Both the position numbers and the translations under genes were made by a program. A stretch of DNA of 37,886 nt from Pirellula staleyi DSM 6068 (lineage in GTDB: Bacteria; Planctomycetota; Planctomycetia; Pirellulales; Pirellulaceae), in NCBI GenBank assembly GCA_945900945.1, contig CAMDKL010000043.1, positions 1 to 37,886 on the forward strand, written 5' to 3'. The notes below the pieces were generated by a model that made no database searches, was not told where the DNA came from, and saw only the letters and a program-made list of their open reading frames with translations. Positions 8,873-16,248 of this stretch are shown in pieces. Position 1 is the stretch's first letter. Each line of letters begins with the position of its first letter.

Positions 8873-9391
8873 ATGCGTACTTCCCTTTTGTTAGTCGGTT
8901 TAGCCCTTGGTAGTTTCGTTTGTGTGTCAGGATGCGAACCCAAAAAATCAAGCATCTCGGGCAAGGCTGGAAGCCAAGCAGGGCATGGTCATGAAGCGGA
9001 TGCTCATGCAGGGCACGATCATGGAGCGCATGGTCCCAATGGAGGACATCTTGAACATTTTGAAGCATCAGGTGCTCACTTCGAATGGGCTCACGATGAC
9101 GCCACTCACAAACTTTCAATTTTCTTCGACGAATTGGTGAGTGCGGGTGCCAAGATCGAGTCGGTCAAAATCGACGTGGTCTCAGGTAACGAAACAAAAG
9201 CGTTCGCACTTGAAAAAGATGACACGGCAAAGATCGCTGGCTCTGTTTTTTCAATTGCAAGCGAAGAACTGATGACTCTGCTTGATGCGAGCGGGACGGA
9301 CGCCAAGGGTGTTCAATCCAAGCTGTTGGTAATGATCGATGGCAAAGAGCAATCGTGTATGCTAAAACACGATGATGGCCACAAGCACTAA
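8873..9391 (+). CDS. Histidine-rich lipoprotein
   Basis: A 172-residue protein with a lipoprotein signal: hydrophobic 4-18 and lipobox V18-S19-G20-C21, so the mature chain starts at a lipidated Cys. Residues about 34-75 are very rich in His with Gly, Asp and Ala (HGHEADAHAGHDHGAHG), and the last residues are again His/Asp/Lys (KHDDGHKH). Such segments bind transition metals such as zinc, nickel or copper. The remainder (about 80-165) looks like a small beta domain without a recognised family. A metal-binding or metal-buffering role at the periplasmic membrane face is inferred. GGAG lies about 9 bases before ATG 8873; an upstream in-frame ATG at 8717 has no signal peptide. The end overlaps surE by 20 bases. 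Confidence 0.8.
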   Translation: MRTSLLLVGLALGSFVCVSGCEPKKSSISGKAGSQAGHGHEADAHAGHDHGAHGPNGGHLEHFEASGAHFEWAHDDATHKLSIFFDELVSAGAKIESVKIDVVSGNETKAFALEKDDTAKIAGSVFSIASEELMTLLDASGTDAKGVQSKLLVMIDGKEQSCMLKHDDGHKH

Positions 9392-10238
9392 TGGGTTATC
9401 AGCTTTGAAAATACTGCTCGCCAATGATGATGGTATTCACGCGCCTGGTCTGTTGGCCATGCGCAAAGCGCTAGCCCAATTGGGCGATGTATTGGTGGTG
9501 GCGCCTGCAACGGAGCAGAGCGGTGTTGGTCATTCGATAACCTATCTATCACCCCTAACCTGTAAAGAAATTTTTGACGGAGAGGCATTTCGGGGCTGGG
9601 CAGTAGAAGGTTCGCCAGCCGACTGCGTGAAGTTGGGCGTTTCGGAACTCGCCGGCGGTGAAGTCGACTTGATTGTCAGCGGGATCAACGGCGGCTTGAA
9701 TGCAGGGATAAACGTACTCTATTCGGGAACAGTTGCTGCGGCAATTGAGGGAGCCTTCTTCAGAATCCCAAGCGTCGCTGTCTCATTGGAATTCGATCCT
9801 CACGCCGACTTTGACGCAGCTGCAGAGCTCGCTGTTGACATTATTCGGCAGATTTTGAAGCATCAGGGAGAGGCCAACGAGCTATACAATATCAATATTC
9901 CAACGGCTGCGACACGAGCGTTTCGCGTCGGTAAAACACCTGAGGTTCATTGCGTACCGATGGGAGTGGAGCGTTACGGCGAGCACTACATCAAACGTCA
10001 GGATCCCAAAGGCAGGAACTACTATTGGTCAACCAATGACCCGCCTCCCAAGCCCACGGATCACGAGACCGACTTGAACGCTCTTTTTGCTGGCTATATT
10101 ACTGTAACGCCCTTGCAATTCGACATGACAAAGCGGGAACTTCTCGGACGCATGAACCAGTGGGGGCTTACTCTTGTTGAGCAGGTCGCAGTTGAACCCA
10201 ACTCGGCATCCAACACAGGAATTCGTTCGACGCAATGA
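9372..10238 (+). CDS. surE: 5'-nucleotidase SurE
   Basis: SurE is a divalent-metal-dependent phosphatase of nucleoside 5'- and 3'-monophosphates and short polyphosphates. The 288 residues carry the family motifs in order: LLANDDGIHAPGL (metal-binding Asp-Asp), PATEQSGVGHSIT, EGSPADCVKLG, DLIVSGINGGLNAG and YSGTVAAAIEG, then the C-terminal swapped-tail region. It is somewhat longer than the typical ~250-260. Tandem ATGs at 9372 and 9375 lie inside the end of the lipoprotein gene, giving a 20-base overlap. The stop TGA overlaps the ATG of the next gene (ATGA), a classic coupling arrangement. The context suggests a three-gene operon with the lipoprotein and the BRCT fusion protein. Confidence 0.95.
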   Translation: MMATSTNGLSALKILLANDDGIHAPGLLAMRKALAQLGDVLVVAPATEQSGVGHSITYLSPLTCKEIFDGEAFRGWAVEGSPADCVKLGVSELAGGEVDLIVSGINGGLNAGINVLYSGTVAAAIEGAFFRIPSVAVSLEFDPHADFDAAAELAVDIIRQILKHQGEANELYNINIPTAATRAFRVGKTPEVHCVPMGVERYGEHYIKRQDPKGRNYYWSTNDPPPKPTDHETDLNALFAGYITVTPLQFDMTKRELLGRMNQWGLTLVEQVAVEPNSASNTGIRSTQ

Positions 10239-11443
10239 ACGATTCGGCGTCAATTCTAACAGGTAAACGAATTGTTTTTGTCGGCAAGCTCGGAGCATTG
10301 CCTCGCAAAGACGCGATGCAACTCGTTCGCGAGCATGGCGGTAACCCTCTTGAGCGACTCGCTGGAGAGGTCGATTTGGTGATCATCGGAGCCGATGAGT
10401 TGCCAGCTGAAGATCTGTCGGACTTGTTGAGTGAATCGATTCGTTGTGGACTGCGTGAGGGTCGGACGTCTCTCATTCATGAACATGAATTATGGCTGCA
10501 GTTGGGTGTCGTGGATGAAGCGTCTAGCATGCAACTTTATACGCCTGCCATGATGGCTGGGTTGCTTAGGACACCCGTTCGAAATATTCGGCGATGGTAT
10601 CGCATGGGTTTGCTCTCGAGCATCAAGGTTGTCCATCGCTTGCCTTACTTCAATTTTGTGCAGGTTCAGAATGCTAAGCAACTCGCAAATTGGATTGCGC
10701 GCGGTGCCCATCCGAGCGATATCAAGCGGCAGTTGACCAATTTCGCACCATGGGTTGAGAACCGTTCTTTGATGGAACTCGATTTGGTCGTCGATGGACG
10801 CAGGTTACTCTTGCGCCACGGTGAACAACTGCTCGGCGCGAATGGTCAACTGCATCTCGACTTTGATCGAACCGAGCCAGATGCCACCATCGGATTCGAT
10901 GAGGAGAGATCGCAACCAGCAGTCACGCTTCCATTCCATTCTAGCGCTCTCGTTCATGCTCATTCGAGCGAAAATGATGTCCAGCATTGGACTCGCGAAG
11001 AAATGCTACAAGCGGCTGAAGAACTCGAGGATGCAGGAAAGTTGGAGCAGTCTATTGGATGGTATCGCATCATCCTAGCTCGCTACGGAATAACGCCAGA
11101 AATGTGTTTCCAGTTGGCTGAGCTGCTCTACCGTACAGGAGACAATTCTGCGGCTCGCGAGCGATATTACAACGCGATCGAATTAGACGAAGATTTCATC
11201 GAAGCTCGCGCAAATCTAGGCTGTGTGTTAGCTGAGACAGGCCAAACCCTACTTGCGATCGCAGCGTTTCAAGGCGCTCTTTCTCGCGACGACCGCTATC
11301 CTGACGTTCACTATCATTTGGCCAAGTGTCTGGATGAAGTGGCAGACGGGGAACAAGCAGTTCGGCACTGGATTCGCTTTTTGCAACTATCCCCTCAAAG
11401 CCCTTGGGCAGAGGAAGCACTAGACCGGCTCGGTCGCGTCTAG
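10235..11443 (+). CDS. BRCT-MerR-TPR fusion protein
   Basis: 402 residues with three recognisable parts. Residues about 8-90 are a BRCT-like fold (LTGKRIVFVGKLGALPRKDA, then GG-x-P and DLVIIGADE), as in the C-terminus of DNA ligase LigA, where such domains bind DNA ends or phosphopeptides. Residues about 101-150 look like a MerR-type winged helix (LYTPAMMAGLLRTPVRNIRRWYRMGLL), which would bind DNA. Residues about 252-395 hold three TPR-like helix pairs (AAEELEDAGKLEQSIGWYRI, AELLYRTGDNSAARERYYNA, GCVLAETGQTLLAIAAFQGAL). The linker 175-250 resembles nothing I know. A DNA-binding adaptor responding to protein partners is inferred. No experimental role is known to me. Start ATGA overlaps the surE stop. 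Confidence 0.8.
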   Translation: MNDSASILTGKRIVFVGKLGALPRKDAMQLVREHGGNPLERLAGEVDLVIIGADELPAEDLSDLLSESIRCGLREGRTSLIHEHELWLQLGVVDEASSMQLYTPAMMAGLLRTPVRNIRRWYRMGLLSSIKVVHRLPYFNFVQVQNAKQLANWIARGAHPSDIKRQLTNFAPWVENRSLMELDLVVDGRRLLLRHGEQLLGANGQLHLDFDRTEPDATIGFDEERSQPAVTLPFHSSALVHAHSSENDVQHWTREEMLQAAEELEDAGKLEQSIGWYRIILARYGITPEMCFQLAELLYRTGDNSAARERYYNAIELDEDFIEARANLGCVLAETGQTLLAIAAFQGALSRDDRYPDVHYHLAKCLDEVADGEQAVRHWIRFLQLSPQSPWAEEALDRLGRV

Positions 11444-11485
11444 CAAAATGAGGTAGTGCCGGTATTCCGGGCTTGAGCACTCTTA

Positions 11486-11959
11486 TCATGGATTGACAGT
11501 ACTCGGGAGCTTGCAGGACTGCCATGCCAGAAAACGCCATTGACCTTTCTCTTCACGCCAAACGGCGAGATAGCTCAGCACGTTGTCCATCTTGCCAGCG
11601 GCGCTCTCGGTCTGGACTCGCGCTTGACCGACGACGATCGCAATGCCAGGCGCGGGGATGGTAATGGAGCGATCTTTGTGTTCGTAACCTAGATATTTGG
11701 TTTTGCCTGAGCCTAACAATTCGATGAATGATCCCTTGGTATCCACAACACCGTTTGAGTGTGCGTAACGCAGATCGTCAGAAAAGATGGCCTTCAGTTT
11801 ATCACGATCTGGAGAACGCATCGTGGAAATACGTGCATCGTCTGCTGCCTTTACTGCTGCGATCTGCGATTCTGCTTGGGTCGCAGTTTGAGCGTTGACG
11901 GATTGAAGGGTGACTTGCAAAGCCAGCAGCGACAAAGCGAAAAGAAAAATAGGTTTCAT
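11486..11959 (-). CDS. Secreted NTF2-like (DUF4440/SnoaL-type) protein
   Basis: 157 residues. Signal peptide about 1-23 (FLFALSLLALQVTLQSVNAQ). The mature part has the order of a DUF4440-type NTF2 fold: an N-terminal helix (ESQIAAVKAADDARISTM), then DKLKAIFSDDLRYAHSNG, GSFIELLGSGKTKYLGYEHK and the final strands YLAVWREEKGQWRFLAWQS. This fold forms a cone-shaped pocket used for ligand binding or, in some members, catalysis; no function can be assigned. AAGGA lies about 9 bases before the ATG, but that site is inside the end of the upstream 57-residue ORF, and the ATG overlaps that ORF's TGA. Translation is therefore probably coupled, and a CA repeat just upstream could modulate it. Confidence 0.82.
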   Translation of the reverse strand: MKPIFLFALSLLALQVTLQSVNAQTATQAESQIAAVKAADDARISTMRSPDRDKLKAIFSDDLRYAHSNGVVDTKGSFIELLGSGKTKYLGYEHKDRSITIPAPGIAIVVGQARVQTESAAGKMDNVLSYLAVWREEKGQWRFLAWQSCKLPSTVNP

Positions 11960-12129
11960 CGAGTTGTTTCCTTAATGTGTGTGTGTGTGTGTGTACATGA
12001 AAAAGAGTGGAAGCTACCCACGTGCCCCAAAGCCAATAGAGCCCAAGCCCCCATGGCCGATCCGGTACCTGCCAAGATAGCTTGCATAAGTTTGCTACGT
12101 TCAGGATGCGTACAGTTGGCGAAAGACAT
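11956..12129 (-). CDS. 57-residue hydrophobic protein with Thr-His repeat tail
   Basis: ATG at 12129 follows AGGAG with 7 bases spacing, a strong ribosome site for this window. The 57 residues begin MSFANCTHPERSK, then a hydrophobic Ala/Gly/Leu segment (about 15-38, containing AILAGTGSAMGAWALLALG), and end CTHTHTHIKETTR. The Thr-His run is encoded by the CA dinucleotide repeat at 11976-11994. The stop TGA overlaps the ATG of the NTF2-like gene as ATGA. No family is recognised. The good ribosome site and exact overlap argue that it is a real gene or a leader peptide whose translation delivers ribosomes to the next gene. Confidence 0.55.
   Translation of the reverse strand: MSFANCTHPERSKLMQAILAGTGSAMGAWALLALGHVGSFHSFSCTHTHTHIKETTR
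11976..11994. repeat. (TG)n dinucleotide repeat, 19 bases
   Basis: Nine and a half TG units on the plus strand (CA on the coding strand) inside the end of the 57-residue ORF and about 8 bases upstream of the ribosome site of the NTF2-like gene. Losing one unit would bring a TAA into frame straight after the repeat. Gaining one would let the frame run past the present stop. It is a possible slippage site. Confidence 0.85.
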
Positions 12130-12206
12130 GGTTATCTCCTAAGAATTGGGATACCGGCGGCTAGTGCCTCGCCGCTCCAAATTGGAGCACTATTTGGCTG
12201 GCTTGC

Positions 12207-12656
12207 TCACGACCTCGGTTTGGTTGCGGAAGGGTTGGGCGAAAAAGACCACATAGCAAGCCCGATTAAACAAACGGGAGCAAGCAATAGCCAGATTCCC
12301 ATTCCAAACTTGTTGCTGGCTATTTCGGCATCTGCGCCAAGCGATGCCGGAGGGGCTAAATCAGGTTGGGGTAGCGCTGCTGGCAGCAAAGGTGAACCGG
12401 GAAAAGGCGAGTCTGGCATGCCATTCAAACTTGGTTTGAACTCCTGTTGCGGCGTAGCTTGCGTCCAAGGAGTACTATTTGGGATTGGATTGGGAGCAAT
12501 CCGGGTCGTTACTGGAACTGACGCCGTTGGACCTGCGGTATTGGAACCCGATGCCGTGGATAGTTGTACTTTCGGAAAGTGCACGACTCCAATCGCTGGC
12601 AAAATGAGGGCCAAGCAACTGGTTGCGCAGATTAAGACCAAGCCTGTAAATTTCAT
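12207..12656 (-). CDS. Hypothetical membrane-anchored Pro/Ser-rich protein
   Basis: 149 residues. A hydrophobic N-terminal segment (about 4-24, GLVLICATSCLALILPAIGV) is a signal peptide or anchor. The middle (about 30-112) is low in hydrophobic residues and rich in Pro, Ser, Thr and Ala, likely unstructured. A second hydrophobic helix (about 117-138, GMGIWLLLAPVCLIGLAMW) precedes a short basic end. This arrangement puts a flexible Pro-rich loop outside or between two membrane segments. I recognise no family. It lies 77 bases upstream of the 57-residue ORF on the same strand and may share its transcript. No strong ribosome site is seen. Confidence 0.6.
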   Translation of the reverse strand: MKFTGLVLICATSCLALILPAIGVVHFPKVQLSTASGSNTAGPTASVPVTTRIAPNPIPNSTPWTQATPQQEFKPSLNGMPDSPFPGSPLLPAALPQPDLAPPASLGADAEIASNKFGMGIWLLLAPVCLIGLAMWSFSPNPSATKPRS

Positions 12657-12871
12657 GATTTTTTGAGGGACAAGTTGGGATTATTCGATTGGATTGCGGG
12701 GCACTGCGTTTACGGTATCACATCTGGCCCCTCCAGATCGATGTGAAACGAACTGGAATTTGGCACAATCCTCTTTTTTAGATCAGGTGATTTTTTCAAG
12801 CGTTGCGAAGAGCTCGCTACTGCCTGCGCCCAGATCAGCCCCAGCTCGGGTGCTCAGTTCGCCTGACATCA

Positions 12872-13258
12872 ATGTCAACTAGTATCGCAGAGCCAAAGGC
12901 GATTCCAATTCCGGCGGCGCAAGCAAATGAACAACTTGAGCTCAAGCAAGTTATTGAACAACTACCTAGGCAAGCCGAAGAACAAGCGGCTGAACATGTC
13001 AAAATGCAAGCCGAATAGAAAAAGTAATTAGAAGAAGCCGAGGCAGCAAATAGGAAAACCCTGACGATGTTGGAAAATCGCTCTGCTGAAGTCGGCGAGT
13101 TGAAACTGCAGTTGAAATCGCAACGAGAAGCCAATGCAAAAGCGAATGCAATGTTCGTGGCGCAATCAAAGGACGCGCAATCCGATTCCAATAAACCGGA
13201 AAGCAAGAAGTTAGAGCGGAGCAAAGGCAAGAGAAAAAAGCCTGCAAAGCCGTCCTAA
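12872..13258 (+). pseudogene. Coiled-coil protein gene with two in-frame stops
   Basis: From ATG 12872 the frame reads MSTSIAEPKAIPIPAAQANE and a Gln/Glu/Ala-rich coiled coil up to KMQAE, then TAG at 13016-13018, two Lys codons and TAA at 13025-13027. The same frame then continues without shift: LEEAEAANRKTLTMLENRS, ELKLQLKSQREANAKANAM and a very basic end (KKLERSKGKRKKPAKPS) with TAA at 13256-13258. Composition is continuous across the stops and the heptad pattern resumes. I take it as a ~128-residue coiled-coil gene inactivated by two point mutations. Two separate small ORFs (48 and about 63 residues, the second from 13067) are the alternative. Confidence 0.65.
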
Positions 13259-13302
13259 CATCGTGCTAAAAACAAGTGGCATAGGCTTCTAGTTCTGTAG
13301 CC

Positions 13303-13332
13303 ACTAATTCACAGGCTGGAAGCCTTTTTATA
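13303..13332 (+). terminator. Possible hairpin terminator
   Basis: AGGCT, a GGA loop and AGCCT are followed by TTTTT. It lies about 50 bases after the coiled-coil pseudogene. The stem is only 5 base pairs, so support is weak. Confidence 0.35.
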
Positions 13333-13336
13333 CCCC

Positions 13337-13769
13337 TCAAATCAGCTGATACCGCTCTCCTGCCAGCTTGCCTGGCAGGAAGCGAACTTTGGTAACCAGA
13401 TAGGACCCAACCACGCGCCTTCCAAAGGCGTGCAAATTCCGGGCGTCTACGTAGCGAGCGTCCGAATTCGTTGCGTTGAGTACGACGAAGATCAACTCGC
13501 GTCCATCCCGCTGACTACACGATACTAAACATGCGCCTGCTGCGTCGGTCGTTCCTGTCTTAAGCCCCGTGTACCCATCGATACTCAGCAATCGATTTGT
13601 GTTCCCCCATTTCAAATTGCGTTTGTAACCTCCGATGCCATTCACTTCACAACCATACTGACGGCAAGTGACATCGTCGCGAAACATCCAAAGCGGCCTT
13701 AGCCAATCGAGCCAAGTCCGCCACCGAAGACAAATGAGCCTTGTCCGTCAGCCCGTGTGGGTTCACAAC
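13337..13769 (-). pseudogene. D-Ala-D-Ala carboxypeptidase (S11) remnant
   Basis: Two frames together give the C-terminal half of a DacA-type penicillin-binding protein. The first (13769 to about 13690) reads VNPHGLTDKAHLSSVADLAR and LAKAALD, which is the S11 segment after the SxN motif. The second (from about 13687) contains GYKRNLKWGNTNRLLS, then YTGLKTGTTDAAGACLV, which carries the KTG motif, and the final strands. The frame changes near 13690. The N-terminal catalytic SxxK and SxN motifs are absent. The remnant opens directly, in the same frame, behind the beta-lactamase stop codon, which suggests a deletion joined the two. It cannot be an active enzyme. Confidence 0.75.
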
Positions 13770-14981
13770 TTAGGGTACTGGCAGCGGTTGGTCTTGTTCG
13801 ATCAAGGCACCGAGGGCTTTCCAGGTCGCAACATCTACAACTCCGGTCGCTTCGATTTTTTCTTGTTTTTGAAAGGCTTTGACCGCCGCCTCCGTTGCTG
13901 GCCCAAAGTCACCATCAACCGAAATACTTCCCGGCGGCGACAACTTCGCTTTGAGTGTGCGTTGAAGCGATTCGACAAGATCGCCGGTCGCTCCTATACG
14001 CATTGCTTTGGCTTCCGCGGAGGATGCATCCTTGTCCACTGTCTTTGGGGCAAGCAGTTCGTAGACCGCTTTCGCAATGTCGGCGCTCAATTTGTTTCCA
14101 GCGTTATCGTCGGTCCAGCGGATATCCTTGTTGTTGTCAGTCAATACACATAACGCGATCGTGCATCCCGGTCCCATGAGCAAGCCAGCATCGGTACGAA
14201 CACGGGTGACCGACCCGGTCTTGTGCGCGACTTTGACTTTGGTGGGCAATAGCAATGAAAACCGCGATTTGTCATCGCAATGCACCAAGTGGTCGAGCAT
14301 CGCCTCGGTCGACTCGAGGCTAGCCAGTTCGCCTCGCTTCAATCGGGTTACCAAATTAACCATGTCGTGTGCCGTCGTGCTGCCAAGCCCATATTTCTCG
14401 CTACGTTCAGGGGCGATCGACACATCCCGGCGAAACACTTTCGCGTTGAGCTGGGTTTCTGTATAACCGAGCTCCTTCATCGCAGCGGTGGTCGCCGGTA
14501 GTCCAATCGCATCGACGACCAAGTTCGTAGCGGTATTGTCGGAGTAGACAATCATCAATCGGATGGCGTCTCTCAATGACAAACTGGTTCCGGGCGAAAA
14601 GTGGCTTGTCAAAATACCTGAGCCCTGAACCATGTCTTCCTTGCGGAGATCGATCCGCTGGTCCAGTTGGACTTTGCCAGCAGCGACCTGGCGATACGCT
14701 TCTATCATCACTGGCAATTTGATGAGACTTGCCGTTGGCATAACGACATCGCCGCGAATCGACCAATGCGTATCACTTTCCAAATGATAGACAGCGACCG
14801 CGACGTCACCTTGGTAGCCCTTGATCAGCGGCTGGATGGTATCTGCAATCGAATTCGAAAGATTGGATTGCGCAAGTACCTGCGTCCCAGCAATGCTAAT
14901 GGCGATTAAAAAAAATACGCCAAAAAAAGCGGTCCGTATCGTTTGGACCGATTTCGAGCCACCCATAAACACCGAACTCAT
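13770..14981 (-). CDS. Class A beta-lactamase-like serine hydrolase with peptidoglycan-binding domain
   Basis: 403 residues from ATG 14981. Signal peptide to about residue 38 (FFGVFFLIAISIAGTQVLAQ). The catalytic domain has every class A motif: S85-x-x-K88 (TASLIKLP), S147-D-N149, E175-T-Q-L-N179 (the ExxLN omega loop with the deacylating Glu) and K254-T-G256. A PG_binding_1 domain follows (about 330-395, GDLVESLQRTLKA, SVDGDFGPATEAAVKAFQK). The enzyme should hydrolyse beta-lactams in the periplasm while held on peptidoglycan; a cell-wall peptidase role is possible but the intact omega loop favours a lactamase. Start choice is uncertain: ATG 14966 and GTG 15026 are in frame, the latter overlapping a REP-like repeat. 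Confidence 0.85.
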   Translation of the reverse strand: MSSVFMGGSKSVQTIRTAFFGVFFLIAISIAGTQVLAQSNLSNSIADTIQPLIKGYQGDVAVAVYHLESDTHWSIRGDVVMPTASLIKLPVMIEAYRQVAAGKVQLDQRIDLRKEDMVQGSGILTSHFSPGTSLSLRDAIRLMIVYSDNTATNLVVDAIGLPATTAAMKELGYTETQLNAKVFRRDVSIAPERSEKYGLGSTTAHDMVNLVTRLKRGELASLESTEAMLDHLVHCDDKSRFSLLLPTKVKVAHKTGSVTRVRTDAGLLMGPGCTIALCVLTDNNKDIRWTDDNAGNKLSADIAKAVYELLAPKTVDKDASSAEAKAMRIGATGDLVESLQRTLKAKLSPPGSISVDGDFGPATEAAVKAFQKQEKIEATGVVDVATWKALGALIEQDQPLPVP

Positions 14982-15026
14982 AAATGGACTCAAGATGAAA
15001 AAGCGTTTTGTTAAACGGGCGGCCAC

Positions 15027-15103
15027 ACGTAGGTCAGCCTGCCCTCAGGCTGACATAATCATTGCGAGCCAAGTCCGGCTGAGGACAGCCGGACCTACGT
15101 GAA
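15027..15103. repeat. Pair of REP-like palindromes
   Basis: Two palindromic units just upstream of the beta-lactamase gene: GTCAGCCTGCCCTCAGGCTGAC (about 15032-15053, arms GTCAGCCTG) and a second containing GTCCGGCTGAGGACAGCCGG (about 15072-15093, arms GTCCGGCTG). Both carry a flanking GTAGGT/ACCTAC. The second matches the units at 33676-33733. They could fold as hairpins between the divergent DUF3500 and lactamase transcription units or within a shared transcript. Confidence 0.75.
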
Positions 15104-15120
15104 TTACCTACGCAAATTAA

Positions 15121-16098
15121 CTACACGTGCGCGATATTGATGTAAGCATGTACGTGCGGGGCACCTCGGAAATGCACTACCGTGCTCGGACCTTCGATCC
15201 GCCAGATATCCCACACCTTGTCTTTACCAATATCTTCTTGCTGGTAGAAAGCGAATCGCAACTGATCGATACCGCCAGCAGCATCGATCAACTTCATCGC
15301 TTCATCGCCATCTTCCTTTCGATAGGGAGCCAACAAAGTCTTCATGCAATCCTTGACGAGAACTTTTTGCTCTTTATTCATTGCGGAAACGGCAAGACCT
15401 GCGAAATTACCTTTTTCACCTTGAATGCGGATTTCCGTTTCTTTCGGTGCTGCGGACGAAAGCAAGGCTTGTTTCGCTTGGTCCTTATCCAACATTGCAA
15501 AAACTTCATTTACCTTTTTGGTTTGATAGTAGAAGATATTCTCTGCGGCGCTCTTTTCTTCGCTATGTCCATAAACCATGCCACCACCAAAGGCTGTTTT
15601 TGGAAGCGAATCTCCGTCCGCTCGCAGCGTCAGGTGCCGTCCCGTCAACAACCACTGGAAGTCACCGGCTGCCGGATTTCCAAAGACGGCAACGCTATAT
15701 GCACTTTGGCCGCCATCGTCGTCATCCATTTGACGCTGCAAGCGTTCGTAGCCTTCTTCGCTGGTAACGGCGCGCACAATCTTGTCGATCATTTCACGTT
15801 GGCTAACCGTATAGAAATCGCTGCCAATCAAAGGTTTGGTCACATGCCAGTTCGCATGCACCTTGCTGCGTAGTGGGTCAGAGAACGGGCGGCAGATTTC
15901 GGCCCGCTGTTGCTCCGAAAGGCTTGCGTGAAACTCGCCAACCATTGTTTCGGCTTTGCTGGTTCGCGTTGGTTCACCGTAAACCATGCGTGATGCCAAA
16001 GGAATTGCTGCGAGACTTGCCGCAGCTTGAAGAAAGTCTCGTCTCACTATCGGTCTCTTCGATATTGAGCTGCAGTCAGGACATTTTTTCGAATTCAT
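15121..16098 (-). CDS. DUF3500 family protein with Tat signal
   Basis: 325 residues. The N-terminus has a twin-arginine motif (R19-R20-D-F-L) and hydrophobic AAASLAAIPLAS, so it is probably exported folded by the Tat system. MNSKKCPDC before it gives an unusually long leader with a CxxC. The body fits DUF3500: EEGYERLQRQMDDDDGG, SVAVFGNPAAGDFQWLLTGR, AFGGGMVYGH and the end WRIEGPSTVVHFRGAPHVHA with His-x-His. The function of DUF3500 is unknown; the conserved C-terminal His pair suggests metal binding, and Tat export fits a cofactor protein. It is separated from the S9 peptidase by 150 bases and from the lactamase by REP-like repeats. Confidence 0.85.
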   Translation of the reverse strand: MNSKKCPDCSSISKRPIVRRDFLQAAASLAAIPLASRMVYGEPTRTSKAETMVGEFHASLSEQQRAEICRPFSDPLRSKVHANWHVTKPLIGSDFYTVSQREMIDKIVRAVTSEEGYERLQRQMDDDDGGQSAYSVAVFGNPAAGDFQWLLTGRHLTLRADGDSLPKTAFGGGMVYGHSEEKSAAENIFYYQTKKVNEVFAMLDKDQAKQALLSSAAPKETEIRIQGEKGNFAGLAVSAMNKEQKVLVKDCMKTLLAPYRKEDGDEAMKLIDAAGGIDQLRFAFYQQEDIGKDKVWDIWRIEGPSTVVHFRGAPHVHAYINIAHV

Positions 16099-16248
16099 AA
16101 TCAGCGCCTTTTTTGGGGGTGAACCACGGCTAAAAGGAGTTAGCGTGGAGAGTTGGGGTGGATCGATTCCTGGGCGAGGTAGGAAACACTATGATTATCC
16201 TACACCCGTTTGGACTAGAATGCACGCAATTGTAGCGGATCCCTCCGC

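Noticed and set aside
10235-10600. Reading the BRCT part as a DNA ligase fragment
   Set aside because: No ligase motifs precede it and the frame starts cleanly at the surE overlap, so it is an N-terminal domain and not a ligase remnant.
12835-13230. 131-codon Ser/Cys/Phe-rich minus-strand frame
   Set aside because: This composition is the usual complement of a Glu/Ala/Lys-rich coiled coil on the plus strand.
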